A stretch of 61,543 nt of DNA from Bacillus hominis (lineage in GTDB: Bacteria > Bacillota > Bacilli > Bacillales > Bacillaceae_G). Every line of letters begins with the position of its first letter. Position 1 is the stretch's first letter. The notes under the pieces were generated by a model. The model ran no database searches. It was not told where the DNA came from and saw nothing but the letters and a program-made list of their open reading frames with translations. A program made the translations under genes and the position numbers. This document shows positions 15,277 through 22,490 of this stretch, in pieces. The stretch covers positions 1 to 61,543 of the forward strand of contig NZ_BOQD01000120.1 of NCBI RefSeq assembly GCF_018332515.1. The letters are read 5' to 3'.

Positions 15277-15606
15277 ATGAATGAACTTTTATTAAGTATG
15301 AAAAAATATGTAGAAAATGATGAACAAATTTTAGCGTTTGTGATAGGGATATTTGAGAAAGATGATTTTACCTTATCATATCGGCATGGGATTTTCGTTG
15401 CTACTACTAGACGTCTCCTCTTTTATGGAGAATTTCCGTACTATCCATCAACATTTGAAGCGTATTCGTATTTGCATATAGATGACATAAATTTTCATCC
15501 GCAATTAGTGTTTACTTGTAATCAGGAAACGGTAACAGCTAAGTATATTCAGAAAGGAAATGTGGAGCGATTTGTCCGTATAGTTAGAGCGAATATGAAT
15601 AATTAA
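15277..15606 (+). CDS. Small PH-domain-like protein (bPH/YokE type)
   Basis: A 109-residue cytoplasmic protein. After an N-terminal helix (MNELLLSMKKYVENDEQI) it shows the pattern of bacterial PH domains: an initial strand, GIFVATTRRLLFYGEF, then short strands and a final helix (NVERFVRIVRANM). GGGGGGATATGT precedes the ATG. Bacterial PH proteins are widespread and mostly uncharacterised. It is transcribed from a promoter that carries a LacI-type operator and ends without an obvious terminator. Confidence 0.7.
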   Translation: MNELLLSMKKYVENDEQILAFVIGIFEKDDFTLSYRHGIFVATTRRLLFYGEFPYYPSTFEAYSYLHIDDINFHPQLVFTCNQETVTAKYIQKGNVERFVRIVRANMNN

Positions 15607-15723
15607 TCACCCCTTTGTTTAAACATAATATCTTGGTCTTTGTGAGGGGAAATGCGGAATAAAAACAACTTCTAAACCTCTAGGAGATAGTGATACAATG
15701 TCAAATGGGGGGAGGTATGAACT

Positions 15724-16560
15724 ATGGTTAATCAACGTATGAAGGAAATCGCATTAATTACAATCGGTTCATTACTATTTGCAATTGGTATTAATTACTT
15801 CGCAATTCCAAACCGTTTATCAGAAGGTGGAATCATCGGTCTAACGGTTGTTACTTATTATTTATTTGGATGGTCACCAGGAATTACGAACCTTGTTTTG
15901 AATGCAATTTTATTAGCTATTGGTTATAAATTTTTTGACAAGAAAACGATGGTTTATACAATTTTAGGGATTGTAGAAACATCTTTGTTTTTATATGTTA
16001 CAGAACATATTCAGTATCAAGTAAACAGTGATACGCTATTAGCTGCTTTATTCGCGGGTGTATTTGTAGGTATCGGATTAGGGTGTATGTTCAAAGCTGG
16101 AGGTACATCAGGAGGATCAGCCATTTTAGCACAGTTAGCAAATCAATATTTAGGTTGGAGCGTCGGAAAAGGCGTACTTATTATTGATATCGTTGTAATT
16201 GCTGGTTCTGTATTTATAATAGGACAAGAAAAAGCAATGTACACACTTGTTGCAGTATTCATCGGAGCGAAAGTGATTGATTTCATTGTAGAAGGAATGG
16301 ATACAAAAACAGCTGTTACAATCATTTCAAATCAACCGGATTTAATACGTGAAACTATTACGAAAAACATGACACGCGGTGTCACTGTATTAGAAGGACG
16401 CGGCGGATATACTGGTAAAAATAAAGAAGTGTTATATGTTGTTATTAATAAACAAGAGCTTGTTAAGTTAAAGCAAGTTATTAGCCGAGTAGATGAAGAT
16501 GCTTTCGTTGTTATTCATGATGTACGTGATGTACTTGGTGGTGGCTTTAAAGCGAGCTAA
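15724..16560 (+). CDS. YitT family membrane protein
   Basis: A 278-residue protein with five or six transmembrane helices in the first 185 residues (EIALITIGSLLFAIGINYFA, NRLSEGGIIGLTVVTYYLFG, MFKAGGTSGGSAILAQL) and a cytoplasmic DUF2179 domain at the C-terminus (AVTIISNQPDLIRETI, GVTVLEGRGGYTGKNKEVLY). This is the full architecture of the YitT/YqfU/YvjA family, whose transport substrate is unknown. RBS GGGGGGAGG is just upstream. Single-gene unit with its own terminator. Confidence 0.9.
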   Translation: MVNQRMKEIALITIGSLLFAIGINYFAIPNRLSEGGIIGLTVVTYYLFGWSPGITNLVLNAILLAIGYKFFDKKTMVYTILGIVETSLFLYVTEHIQYQVNSDTLLAALFAGVFVGIGLGCMFKAGGTSGGSAILAQLANQYLGWSVGKGVLIIDIVVIAGSVFIIGQEKAMYTLVAVFIGAKVIDFIVEGMDTKTAVTIISNQPDLIRETITKNMTRGVTVLEGRGGYTGKNKEVLYVVINKQELVKLKQVISRVDEDAFVVIHDVRDVLGGGFKAS

Positions 16561-16592
16561 AAGGTGAACGAGTAAATTCGTTCGCCTTTTTT
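16560..16592 (+). terminator. Terminator of the yitT-family gene
   Basis: AAAGGTGAACGA, short loop, TTCGTTCGCCTTTTTT. It abuts the next BceR-type operator. Confidence 0.85.
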
Positions 16593-16596
16593 AATT

Positions 16597-16661
16597 CTTA
16601 CAAAAATGTAAGTGTAATGTAATGAGATTCAATAGTAGATTTTATTCCTTCTTCTTAAAAT
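16597..16661 (+). promoter_or_regulatory. BceR-type promoter of the yxeA-like gene
   Basis: CTTACAAAAATGTAAG (16597-16612), 18 bp containing TGTAATGTAA, then TTCAATAGT, 19 bp, TAAAAT (16656-16661). Same spacing as the peptide cassettes although the downstream gene is unrelated to them. Confidence 0.8.
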
Positions 16662-16698
16662 GGATGTATATATATCCTGCAGAGGAGGAATGTTTATT

Positions 16699-17055
16699 AT
16701 GAAGAAAAAAATGATCACTACTATAATAGCGATGATAGTGATAGTAGTAATGTTACTGCCTACGAAACTTGGACCAGTTATCGATAAATATAATCCACTT
16801 TATAAGACGAAAGAATATTATACGGTTGTGAATACAATTGGTCAGCATATTGGTGATGAGTGGTATGAATATGAATTTATTGCATTTGACGAACGTGGAA
16901 GAGAGCAAAAAATAAAGAAGACTGTTAAGTATATGTTAAAGAGAGATGAAGCATTAAAGGTGTACGCAAAAGGACGCTACGGCGAGGCAATTGAAGAAAT
17001 TGAAGCTGTAAATATTCCTATTAATGCGAAGAGTAAACTTTTAACGATGAGATAG
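16699..17055 (+). CDS. yxeA: YxeA family protein
   Basis: A 118-residue membrane-anchored protein. The start (MKKKMITTIIAMIVIVVMLL) is a signal/anchor helix; the rest is a small beta-rich extracellular domain (KEYYTVVNTIGQHIG, YEYEFIAFDERGREQKIKKT) as in the YxeA/DUF1093 family. I use the ATG at 16699, about 10 bp after AGAGGAGG. In B. subtilis yxeA belongs to the yxdJKLM-yxeA locus that responds to cationic peptides such as LL-37. Here no transporter is adjacent, but the promoter has a matching BceR/YxdJ-type operator. Symbol by family similarity. Confidence 0.8.
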   Translation: MKKKMITTIIAMIVIVVMLLPTKLGPVIDKYNPLYKTKEYYTVVNTIGQHIGDEWYEYEFIAFDERGREQKIKKTVKYMLKRDEALKVYAKGRYGEAIEEIEAVNIPINAKSKLLTMR

Positions 17056-17124
17056 TGAATTATACCCCCACCTATTTTTTGTCGAAAATAAAAATACTAG
17101 GTATGGGTATTTTGAAGTGCATAC

Positions 17125-17160
17125 AAAAGCCTTAGTCCATATGGACTAAGGCTCTTTTTA
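17125..17160. terminator. Bidirectional terminator
   Basis: AGCCTTAGTCC, loop ATAT, GGACTAAGGCT with flanking A and T runs. It ends the yxeA-like gene (+) and the decayed cassette (-). Confidence 0.85.
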
Positions 17161-17281
17161 TTATATAAAGGGGAAGGGGGTACATTGTAGTAGCATGAGT
17201 GAAAGGTATAAGAAGAGTAGCTACTAGCAATGTAATTTGGTTATGTGAGTGTTCTTCTTATTTGGCTTACTTTCTAACTTT
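17160..17281 (-). pseudogene. Decayed type A peptide cassette
   Basis: The minus strand keeps CTCTTCTTATACCTTTCACT, matching the LLTAF part of the type A genes, and the flank AAGGGGAAGGGGG corresponds to the conserved region between gene and terminator. No ATG or intact frame remains and the type B gene is missing. The promoter upstream (17282-17346) looks intact, so a noncoding transcript may still be made. Confidence 0.55.
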
Positions 17282-17395
17282 ATTGTACGAGATGTAGGTA
17301 AGGGAAACTATCGAATTACATTACACATAGCTTACAAACATGTAAGCCTTCTGTAATGTAATTCGATGGTTAAAAGATAGTGAATTTCATATAGT
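17282..17395. promoter_or_regulatory. Divergent BceR-type promoters sharing one palindrome
   Basis: A single palindrome CTTACAAACATGTAAG (17331-17346) serves both strands. Leftward: 18 bp with TGTAATGTAA, TTCGATAGT, 19 bp, TACAAT (17282-17287). Rightward: 18 bp with TGTAATGTAA, TTCGATGGT, 19 bp, TATAGT (17390-17395). The exact mirror symmetry strongly supports the motif definition. Confidence 0.8.
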
Positions 17396-17400
17396 GTAAT

Positions 17401-17504
17401 TAGAAAGTCTCACTGTATTACTTTCTGTTTGTAATGTTAATGAAGAATGAAAAACCAACTACTTTTTAATAGCCCTCATCTCTATTTAGATGGGGCTCTT
17501 TTTA
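17401..17504 (+). ncRNA. Putative ~100-nt transcript from the divergent promoter
   Basis: A start site is predicted 6-7 bp after the TATAGT and a terminator follows at 17471-17504. Between them only an 11-codon frame without ribosome binding site (17434-17469, MLMKNEKPTTF) exists. It may be a small RNA of the same regulon or the remains of a lost peptide gene. Confidence 0.4.
17471..17504 (+). terminator. Terminator
   Basis: AGCCCTCATCT, loop CTATTT, AGATGGGGCT, then CTTTTT. Confidence 0.8.
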
Positions 17505-17509
17505 TAAAC

Positions 17510-17574
17510 CTTACAATATTGTAAGGTTTACGTAAGTTAATTCGATAGTAATTTTGTCATATTTTTTGCATAAT
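17510..17574 (+). promoter_or_regulatory. BceR-type promoter of a 37-aa peptide gene
   Basis: CTTACAATATTGTAAG (17510-17525), 18 bp containing CGTAAG, TTCGATAGT, 19 bp, CATAAT (17569-17574). Confidence 0.8.
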
Positions 17575-17627
17575 AGATACAAATAGAAAAATTAATTAGG
17601 GATATAGTAAGAAGGGAGAAAACTGGG

Positions 17628-17741
17628 ATGCGTAAAGAAGAAGTAGTGAAGTTTCCAATTAAAGATTTCTGTAGCTACTTTACTGTTGCCGTAGTATGTA
17701 TTGGATTATTTGATATAATAACAAATTTAATTGTTAAATAA
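17628..17741 (+). CDS. Small membrane peptide (37 aa)
   Basis: MRKEEVVKFPIKDFCSYF followed by TVAVVCIGLFDIITNLIVK. It has the same plan as the type A peptides: charged head, K-D-F, then one hydrophobic helix; the GxxxG motif is missing and two cysteines are present. GAAGGGAG lies upstream of the ATG and a BceR-type promoter about 55 bp before it. It is a single-gene unit closed by a terminator at 17752. Confidence 0.7.
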   Translation: MRKEEVVKFPIKDFCSYFTVAVVCIGLFDIITNLIVK

Positions 17742-17751
17742 TATAGATGAT

Positions 17752-17786
17752 AAAACAAGAAGGGAGATCCTTTCTTGTTTTTTTTA
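17752..17786 (+). terminator. Terminator
   Basis: AAAACAAGAA, loop GGGAGATCC, TTTCTTGTTTT and a T-run. It separates the peptide gene from the TatD-like gene. Confidence 0.8.
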
Positions 17787-17799
17787 TGGGGGCATAAAG

Positions 17800-18570
17800 A
17801 TGAAATGGATTGATAGCCATATACATGTTGATCAATATGAGGATGAAGAGAAAAGTAGATTACTTATAGATATGGAAAACAGTAAAGAGATACAAGGGCT
17901 TATTGCAGTATCTATGAATTATCAATCATGCCTAGAAACTTTATCTTTAGCAAAGCGATATCCTTTTATACATCCAGCAATAGGTTTTCATCCGGAGCAA
18001 CCGATTCATAAAGAAGAATGTGAGCAAATTTATAAATTAATTGAAGATCATGTAGAGGAAATCGTTGCGATTGGTGAAGTGGGACTCCCATATTATTTAA
18101 GGACAGAAGATGAAGGTATTACTGTACATTCATACATAGCGGTATTGAAAAGATTTATAGAACTAGCTAGTGAGTATGATTTGCCGATTGTATTACACGC
18201 AGTGTATGAAGATGCTGACATCGTATGTGATTTACTTGAGGAATATAAAGTGTCACGTGCACACTTCCACTGGTTTAAAGGAAGTGAAGAGACAATGAAA
18301 CGGATGATGAGAAACGGTTATTATATTTCTATCACGCCGGATGTTTTACATAAGGAGAAAATTAGAAAAATCGTTTCGTATTATCCACTTGAATATATGA
18401 TGGTAGAAACAGATGGGCCATGGGAATTTCAGAAGGATACGATGACACATCCTTATATGATAAAAGATGTGTTACAAGAAATTAGTATACTAAAAAAAAT
18501 ATCAGTAGAGAAAGTTACTGAGCAAATATATGAGAATACGGTGCGATTTTATAAAGTTAGTGAATCATAA
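17800..18570 (+). CDS. TatD-family metal-dependent hydrolase
   Basis: A 256-residue TIM-barrel amidohydrolase. Metal ligands are visible: HIHVD near the N-terminus, GEVGLPYY (Glu), LHAVYEDAD and HFHWFKGS (His), and ETDGPW (Asp) near the C-terminus. TatD proteins are DNases or related phosphoesterases; the exact substrate is not predictable. The ATG at 17800 follows GGGGGC and begins directly with the barrel (MKWIDSHIH); upstream in-frame codons lie in the terminator of the previous gene. That terminator leaves only a very short promoter region, so some read-through from the peptide gene is possible. Confidence 0.88.
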   Translation: MKWIDSHIHVDQYEDEEKSRLLIDMENSKEIQGLIAVSMNYQSCLETLSLAKRYPFIHPAIGFHPEQPIHKEECEQIYKLIEDHVEEIVAIGEVGLPYYLRTEDEGITVHSYIAVLKRFIELASEYDLPIVLHAVYEDADIVCDLLEEYKVSRAHFHWFKGSEETMKRMMRNGYYISITPDVLHKEKIRKIVSYYPLEYMMVETDGPWEFQKDTMTHPYMIKDVLQEISILKKISVEKVTEQIYENTVRFYKVSES

Positions 18571-18604
18571 TAAAAAACACCAAGCATCTCGCTTGGTGTT
18601 TTTA
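18571..18604. terminator. Bidirectional terminator
   Basis: AAAAAACACCAAGC, loop ATCTC, GCTTGGTGTTTTT between convergent genes. Confidence 0.85.
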
Positions 18605-20254
18605 TTATGATTCTAATTTTTTCGCACGTTTTAATAATAAAAGAAAGACAATTATAATGAACCCAATTATAAGGAAGAACCCATATTGTTTTATATAATC
18701 AATTATGTCATTCGCACTTGTTGGTTTTTCAACGTGAATGCCGTCTTTATTAGTAGTAATATGAATATCTTTCATTTTTACTTCATTCGTTTCTTTTTGT
18801 AAATCAATCCACTCTATGTTTGGAATACTTTCTAGTTCCTTTAATACTTCTTTTAATGGTTTAACGCCCAAGTAAGGATGATAAAATGCACCGATAATTC
18901 CATCGGATAATTTTTCGACAGATAAAGCACGTTCTTTCATTTTTGCTATAGCTTGTGGCTTATCTTCTTCAATAAAGCCAACAGTTTCAGGAATTAATTT
19001 CATCCCATGTAAAAATGACGGTGTACTTATATAAGCCGGTGAGTGCATTGATTTCCAAGTTGTATCGTTTAGTTGTAGTTGTCCTACATAAGTTGAAAAA
19101 TATTGTGATAGTATTTCATATCCTTTTTGAGACATTGTATAGTGCGGAGCTTCAAAGGCAACTGGATATAATTTTGCTCCTACAAGCTCTGCAATCCCTT
19201 TTTCAATATGATCTTTAGTATATTTTTCTTCGAAGGCTTTTCCGTTTTCTACGTATTTATTATAGTCTTCTGTAGATTGGAAATCGTCTTTTGTTTTTGG
19301 TTTTTCATGGTTCGGTTGACGAATTGGTTGATCAGTTTTTACATCCCAAAATTCAAAACCTTCGCCAGTTTCACTATCATAAAATTGATGGGTGTAACCA
19401 TGCATAACGATAGAGCCACCATTATCTTGCATAAAGCGTAAAACATCAATTAATTCAGAGTTATCCTTTAAATGTACTGTTTTCCCTGTGTTTGGATCTT
19501 TGTAAACAGGGATAACGGTAATCATATAAGGAAGCTTTTTCTCTTTTAGTAATTCAGCGATTTCCTTTAATTGCTTCACATCTACAGCTGGATGAACGTC
19601 TTCAAGACGTAAATAAGCTGAAGTTTTAGTTGTTTCAGGTTGTTGCCCGAAATAAGAAAATAGCATCTCACCGACGTAATGAGACATCCAATCAAAAAGA
19701 TTTGGAGTTGCAACATAGTAGGATGTTCCTTGGTGAACGATTAACGGATGGTTTCCATCGGCACTCAAGGCGTAAGCAAGAGTTGTTCCTTTTGCTTCAA
19801 TTTTCTTCATTAAGCGTTCTTCTTGTAATTCATTTTTTAATTTGTGTGTCGGATATTCTATAGTATGAGTTCGTATATCAGTTTCATCCGAGGTAATGAA
19901 AGAAAAACGATTAGATAATTGTTCAACATTTTGCCCTAAAACTAATACTGGACCTGAGAAGTTTTCTAGAAATTGTTTTGCTGCAATAGAAAAATCTTCT
20001 TTTTTCTCTCCGATATAAACAATATGTGTATAAGGGGATGATTCAGTACTTTCCTTTACTTCGTTCAAACTTTTTACTGTTATATCATTTGTAAAGTGTC
20101 CTAACTGAGTATTCAGGATTTGTACATTGTTTGTAATTTTGTTGTCTTCGGTACTATACAAAATAAGTACTTTTGGTTTTGATGATGTTTGCGCAGAGGT
20201 ATGTATAGGAATGAGTAGTAAAATGCTGAAAAAGATTAGTAGAGTTCTTTTCAT
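18605..20254 (-). CDS. DUF2334 membrane protein (polysaccharide-deacetylase-like)
   Basis: A 549-residue exported protein with a cleavable-looking signal (KRTLLIFFSILLLIPIHTSA), an N-terminal region containing the IVYIGEK and VLVLGQN segments, and a central DUF2334 domain: AYLRLEDVHPAVDVKQL (metal-binding Asp/His region), YMITVIPVYKDP and SIVMHGYTHQF, with the later EAPHYTMSQKG. It ends in a transmembrane helix (YGFFLIIGFIIIVFLLLLKR). DUF2334 is related to NodB deacetylases, so a cell-wall or exopolysaccharide substrate is plausible. Gene stands alone; its promoter region contains an AT-rich inverted repeat. Confidence 0.82.
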   Translation of the reverse strand: MKRTLLIFFSILLLIPIHTSAQTSSKPKVLILYSTEDNKITNNVQILNTQLGHFTNDITVKSLNEVKESTESSPYTHIVYIGEKKEDFSIAAKQFLENFSGPVLVLGQNVEQLSNRFSFITSDETDIRTHTIEYPTHKLKNELQEERLMKKIEAKGTTLAYALSADGNHPLIVHQGTSYYVATPNLFDWMSHYVGEMLFSYFGQQPETTKTSAYLRLEDVHPAVDVKQLKEIAELLKEKKLPYMITVIPVYKDPNTGKTVHLKDNSELIDVLRFMQDNGGSIVMHGYTHQFYDSETGEGFEFWDVKTDQPIRQPNHEKPKTKDDFQSTEDYNKYVENGKAFEEKYTKDHIEKGIAELVGAKLYPVAFEAPHYTMSQKGYEILSQYFSTYVGQLQLNDTTWKSMHSPAYISTPSFLHGMKLIPETVGFIEEDKPQAIAKMKERALSVEKLSDGIIGAFYHPYLGVKPLKEVLKELESIPNIEWIDLQKETNEVKMKDIHITTNKDGIHVEKPTSANDIIDYIKQYGFFLIIGFIIIVFLLLLKRAKKLES

Positions 20255-20276
20255 TTATTTATGCTCCTATTCTATA

Positions 20277-20306
20277 TGTATATAATTCAATTTACAATTA
20301 TATACA
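20277..20306. promoter_or_regulatory. Inverted repeat upstream of the DUF2334 gene
   Basis: TGTATATAATT and AATTATATACA form perfect 11-bp arms around eight bases, 23-52 bp before the minus-strand start. It overlaps the expected promoter and may be an operator for an unknown regulator. Confidence 0.5.
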
Positions 20307-20504
20307 AAAAATAAATTATAGTCTATGGAAGTTACATTTTTGCACGTATTTACCAACTGTTTTTTCGCAAAATCGGTCTAAAGCATGATGATAATATGTA
20401 TAGTTATTTGCTATGATTGAAGGGTAAGAGAATGATAGAGTGCAGGTAATTGTAAAGGGAAGGCTGAAAGGGGACAAATTTCAGCGGAGAAAGAGGTAGA
20501 GGTA

Positions 20505-21035
20505 GTGAAGAAATTCTTTGTAGGATTTTTAGTTGTTCTTGGAGTCTATTTATATTTCCAAGATAAGTCTGAAGGAATGGATAAACTAATGAATGAGACA
20601 AGCTATGTTGATTCAGAGGAAGCAAAACAAATGAAACAAATTATTATAGAGGAAGCAAAGAAAGTAAACCTTCCGGAATGGATACCTCTTACAATTGCTG
20701 AACATGAAAGTAGGTTAAATCCAAGAAGTGTTGGAGATAACGGAACTTCATTCGGATTGTTTCAATTGCACCGCGGTGGTGGGCTTGCACCAGATCATTT
20801 AACTGATGAAGAGTTGAAAGATCCGCGTACAAATGCGCAAATTGCAATGCCGCATTTAATGAAAGGATATAAGCGTGGGGTGCAAAAAGGTTTGACTGAT
20901 TTTGCATTACTGAAATATATAGCGAATACATCTGGATGGCCCGGGAATTTAGGACCAGAGTGGACGGATAACAATATGAAGTATAACATCGGATTAGAGG
21001 ATGTATACTATCGAAATAAAGGTGTGATAAAGTGA
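20505..21035 (+). CDS. Lytic transglycosylase-like protein (SLT fold)
   Basis: A 176-residue secreted or membrane-anchored wall enzyme. The N-terminus is a signal anchor (KKFFVGFLVVLGVYLYF). The catalytic region has TIAEHESRLNPRSVGDNGTS with the general acid Glu, then FGLFQLHRGGG and a C-terminal YIANTSGWPG. It would cleave peptidoglycan between MurNAc and GlcNAc. The start is GTG with GAGGTAGAGG upstream. Its last codons (ATA AAG TGA) lie inside the end of a bcr1-like repeat, so the repeat supplies the stop codon. Confidence 0.82.
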   Translation: MKKFFVGFLVVLGVYLYFQDKSEGMDKLMNETSYVDSEEAKQMKQIIIEEAKKVNLPEWIPLTIAEHESRLNPRSVGDNGTSFGLFQLHRGGGLAPDHLTDEELKDPRTNAQIAMPHLMKGYKRGVQKGLTDFALLKYIANTSGWPGNLGPEWTDNNMKYNIGLEDVYYRNKGVIK

Positions 21036-21186
21036 AACTTTAATCAGCGGGGGAGTTTGTTCATCCCCCGCTGATTATTAGCCTTCACCAATCGGGCTTT
21101 TACGGGCAGTTGATCTTCCACCTAACTTTCTCGGATTCATCGAGTTTTGAGGTGGGAGTTTTACTGCCCGTTAATGCGGGATTAAA
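21027..21186 (-). repeat. bcr1-like dispersed repeat, longest copy (~160 bp)
   Basis: It begins ATAAAGTGAAACTTTAATC and ends TGCGGGATTAAA, i.e. in reverse orientation to the copies at 38376, 39378 and 52772. It contains internal hairpins (CAGCGGGGG / CCCCCGCTG, ACTGCCCG / CGGGCAGT and CCACCT / AGGTGG). From memory, bcr1 of the B. cereus group is about 155 bp with TTTAT at its ends, which fits; the name needs a database check. Confidence 0.7.
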
Positions 21187-21218
21187 GAGTAGGTTTTCTA
21201 TACCTACTCTGTTTTTTT
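21186..21218 (+). terminator. Terminator
   Basis: AGAGTAGGT, loop TTTCTAT, ACCTACTCT, then GTTTTTTT. It follows the transglycosylase gene and overlaps the 3' end of the convergent gene. Confidence 0.75.
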
Positions 21219-21998
21219 ATGAATAATTTCATCCTTTTCTCTCGTGAAATACTGCGCTAGTTGTATTTTCACATCTTCTAGTTTTGTAGAAACTTGCGGT
21301 ATTTTATATCCTACATACAACGGTGAAACTACAAACCTAGGAACAACTTTACAAATGATTTTTCCATTTAGGTGATAGAAGAATAAGTTATAACTACTAC
21401 ATCCCTTATGGAAATCTGTCAGTATGTAACGTACAGTTTGCTGAATGTAATTTGCCATTTCATCTATAAATGAAATATCTTCAATGATGATATTAAATTC
21501 AGTAAAGCCGATAATCGGGCGATCTGAAATATTGAGTTCAATGCGTTCGTTTTTTTGTACAATTACTCCTTGGAAATTTTCCTTTTCTACGTTTTCGAGA
21601 TAGTCTACATATTTCATTCCGATAATTTGCATATGTGCATGATGCAAACTTCCGCCTGAAAATGGGCCGTGATTTTTATATAAGATAACAGATGTAAATT
21701 CATCACTTTTCTGTAAGTCTAACCAATGTTTAATGGAGAAACGAATTAGTAATCTCATATGTTCTTCTGTGTATGTTGCGATATGATCATCACAATTATC
21801 GGTTTCGATTAGCACAGTCTGAAATGTATCTTTTAATGTAGGGAATTTATTTTTCAACCAAATAATTGAGCCTTCGGTTGCTAAAATATCAGTTAAATTT
21901 TCTCTGTCGCAAAAAGGACAAGTAGCGCTTCGGTTACGAATACTCTCTGGTTTTTGTTTGCCAATATCATTCAAAAAATAAAGTTGTTGTGTATCCAT
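21204..21998 (-). CDS. DUF4931 / galactose-1-phosphate uridylyltransferase-like protein
   Basis: A 264-residue HIT-superfamily-like protein. CPFCDRE (a zinc CxxC) is at about residue 27, GSIIWLKNKFPTLKD follows, and SLHHAHMQIIG carries the HxHxQ nucleotide-transfer motif seen in GalT-type enzymes. The C-terminal half is the second, non-catalytic half of the fold. The start is ATG 21998 with AAAGGGG upstream; the longer frame reaching 22112 has no ribosome binding site. Substrate unknown; probably a nucleotidyltransferase or hydrolase acting on an NDP-linked compound. Confidence 0.75.
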   Translation of the reverse strand: MDTQQLYFLNDIGKQKPESIRNRSATCPFCDRENLTDILATEGSIIWLKNKFPTLKDTFQTVLIETDNCDDHIATYTEEHMRLLIRFSIKHWLDLQKSDEFTSVILYKNHGPFSGGSLHHAHMQIIGMKYVDYLENVEKENFQGVIVQKNERIELNISDRPIIGFTEFNIIIEDISFIDEMANYIQQTVRYILTDFHKGCSSYNLFFYHLNGKIICKVVPRFVVSPLYVGYKIPQVSTKLEDVKIQLAQYFTREKDEIIHKKTE

Positions 21999-22090
21999 TT
22001 CTCTATACCCCTTTAAAATGTGTGTAAAACTGCCGTCTAATACATTCGGGAAAGGGAAGAGGAAATCCTTTAAAGGAAACAGAGCAAAAA

Positions 22091-22138
22091 ATAAAAGACA
22101 AGATATCCTCATTACAATAGGGTACCTTGTCTTTTATT
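22091..22138. terminator. Terminator of the three-peptide operon
   Basis: AAAAGACAAGATATCC and GGGTACCTTGTCTTTT form a long stem; the T-run lies on both sides. Confidence 0.75.
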
Positions 22139-22256
22139 TTTTCTTTAATAATGTGTATGGATAATATAGAGTATTTTCATTTTGTTTCTTTTTTCTATTT
22201 TTCATTGTGTATAAGGCAATTGCTGTACTTGCGATTACAATAATGGCTTTCTTCAT
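22134..22256 (-). CDS. Small membrane protein (40 aa)
   Basis: MKKAIIVIASTAIALYTM then KNRKKKQNENTLYYPYTLLKKK: an N-terminal hydrophobic helix followed by a highly basic tail. Of the two in-frame ATGs, 22256 has better spacing from AAAAGGGG (9 bp) than 22262 (3 bp). It is the last of three small genes under one BceR-type promoter. Confidence 0.65.
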   Translation of the reverse strand: MKKAIIVIASTAIALYTMKNRKKKQNENTLYYPYTLLKKK

Positions 22257-22272
22257 ATTCATATACCCCTTT

Positions 22273-22350
22273 TTATTGTTGGTTTAATTCTTGGCTAACT
22301 GCTTTTGCATCGATTAAAGCGTGTAAAACCATTTTTACCATGTTCATCAT
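22273..22350 (-). CDS. Small peptide, type B (25 aa)
   Basis: MMNMVKMVLHALIDAKAVSQ then ELNQQ. It shares ALIDAKAV with the 33-aa type B peptides at 10207, 12743 and 13845 but lacks their N-terminal extension. AAGGAGTGAAGG precedes the double ATG. Confidence 0.65.
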   Translation of the reverse strand: MMNMVKMVLHALIDAKAVSQELNQQ

Positions 22351-22367
22351 TATTCCTTCACTCCTTT

Positions 22368-22448
22368 TTATAATTCGTTTAGTTCTTTTACAACTGCTTG
22401 TCCGTTCACTAATACCTCGAAGATTGCTTTTACGATTTCTTTCATCAT
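22368..22448 (-). CDS. Small peptide, type B-like (26 aa)
   Basis: MMKEIVKAIFEVLVNGQAVV then KELNEL. Same MM start, amphipathic centre and ELN ending as the 22273 peptide. AAGGAGGAAAC lies directly upstream. First gene of the operon. Confidence 0.65.
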   Translation of the reverse strand: MMKEIVKAIFEVLVNGQAVVKELNEL

Positions 22449-22490
22449 GATTGTTTCCTCCTTGTTTTTGTCTCTCTTGTTTATATCTTT

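Noticed and set aside
17434-17469. 11-codon peptide gene MLMKNEKPTTF
   Set aside because: No ribosome binding site and no similarity to the other peptides; kept only as part of a possible small RNA.
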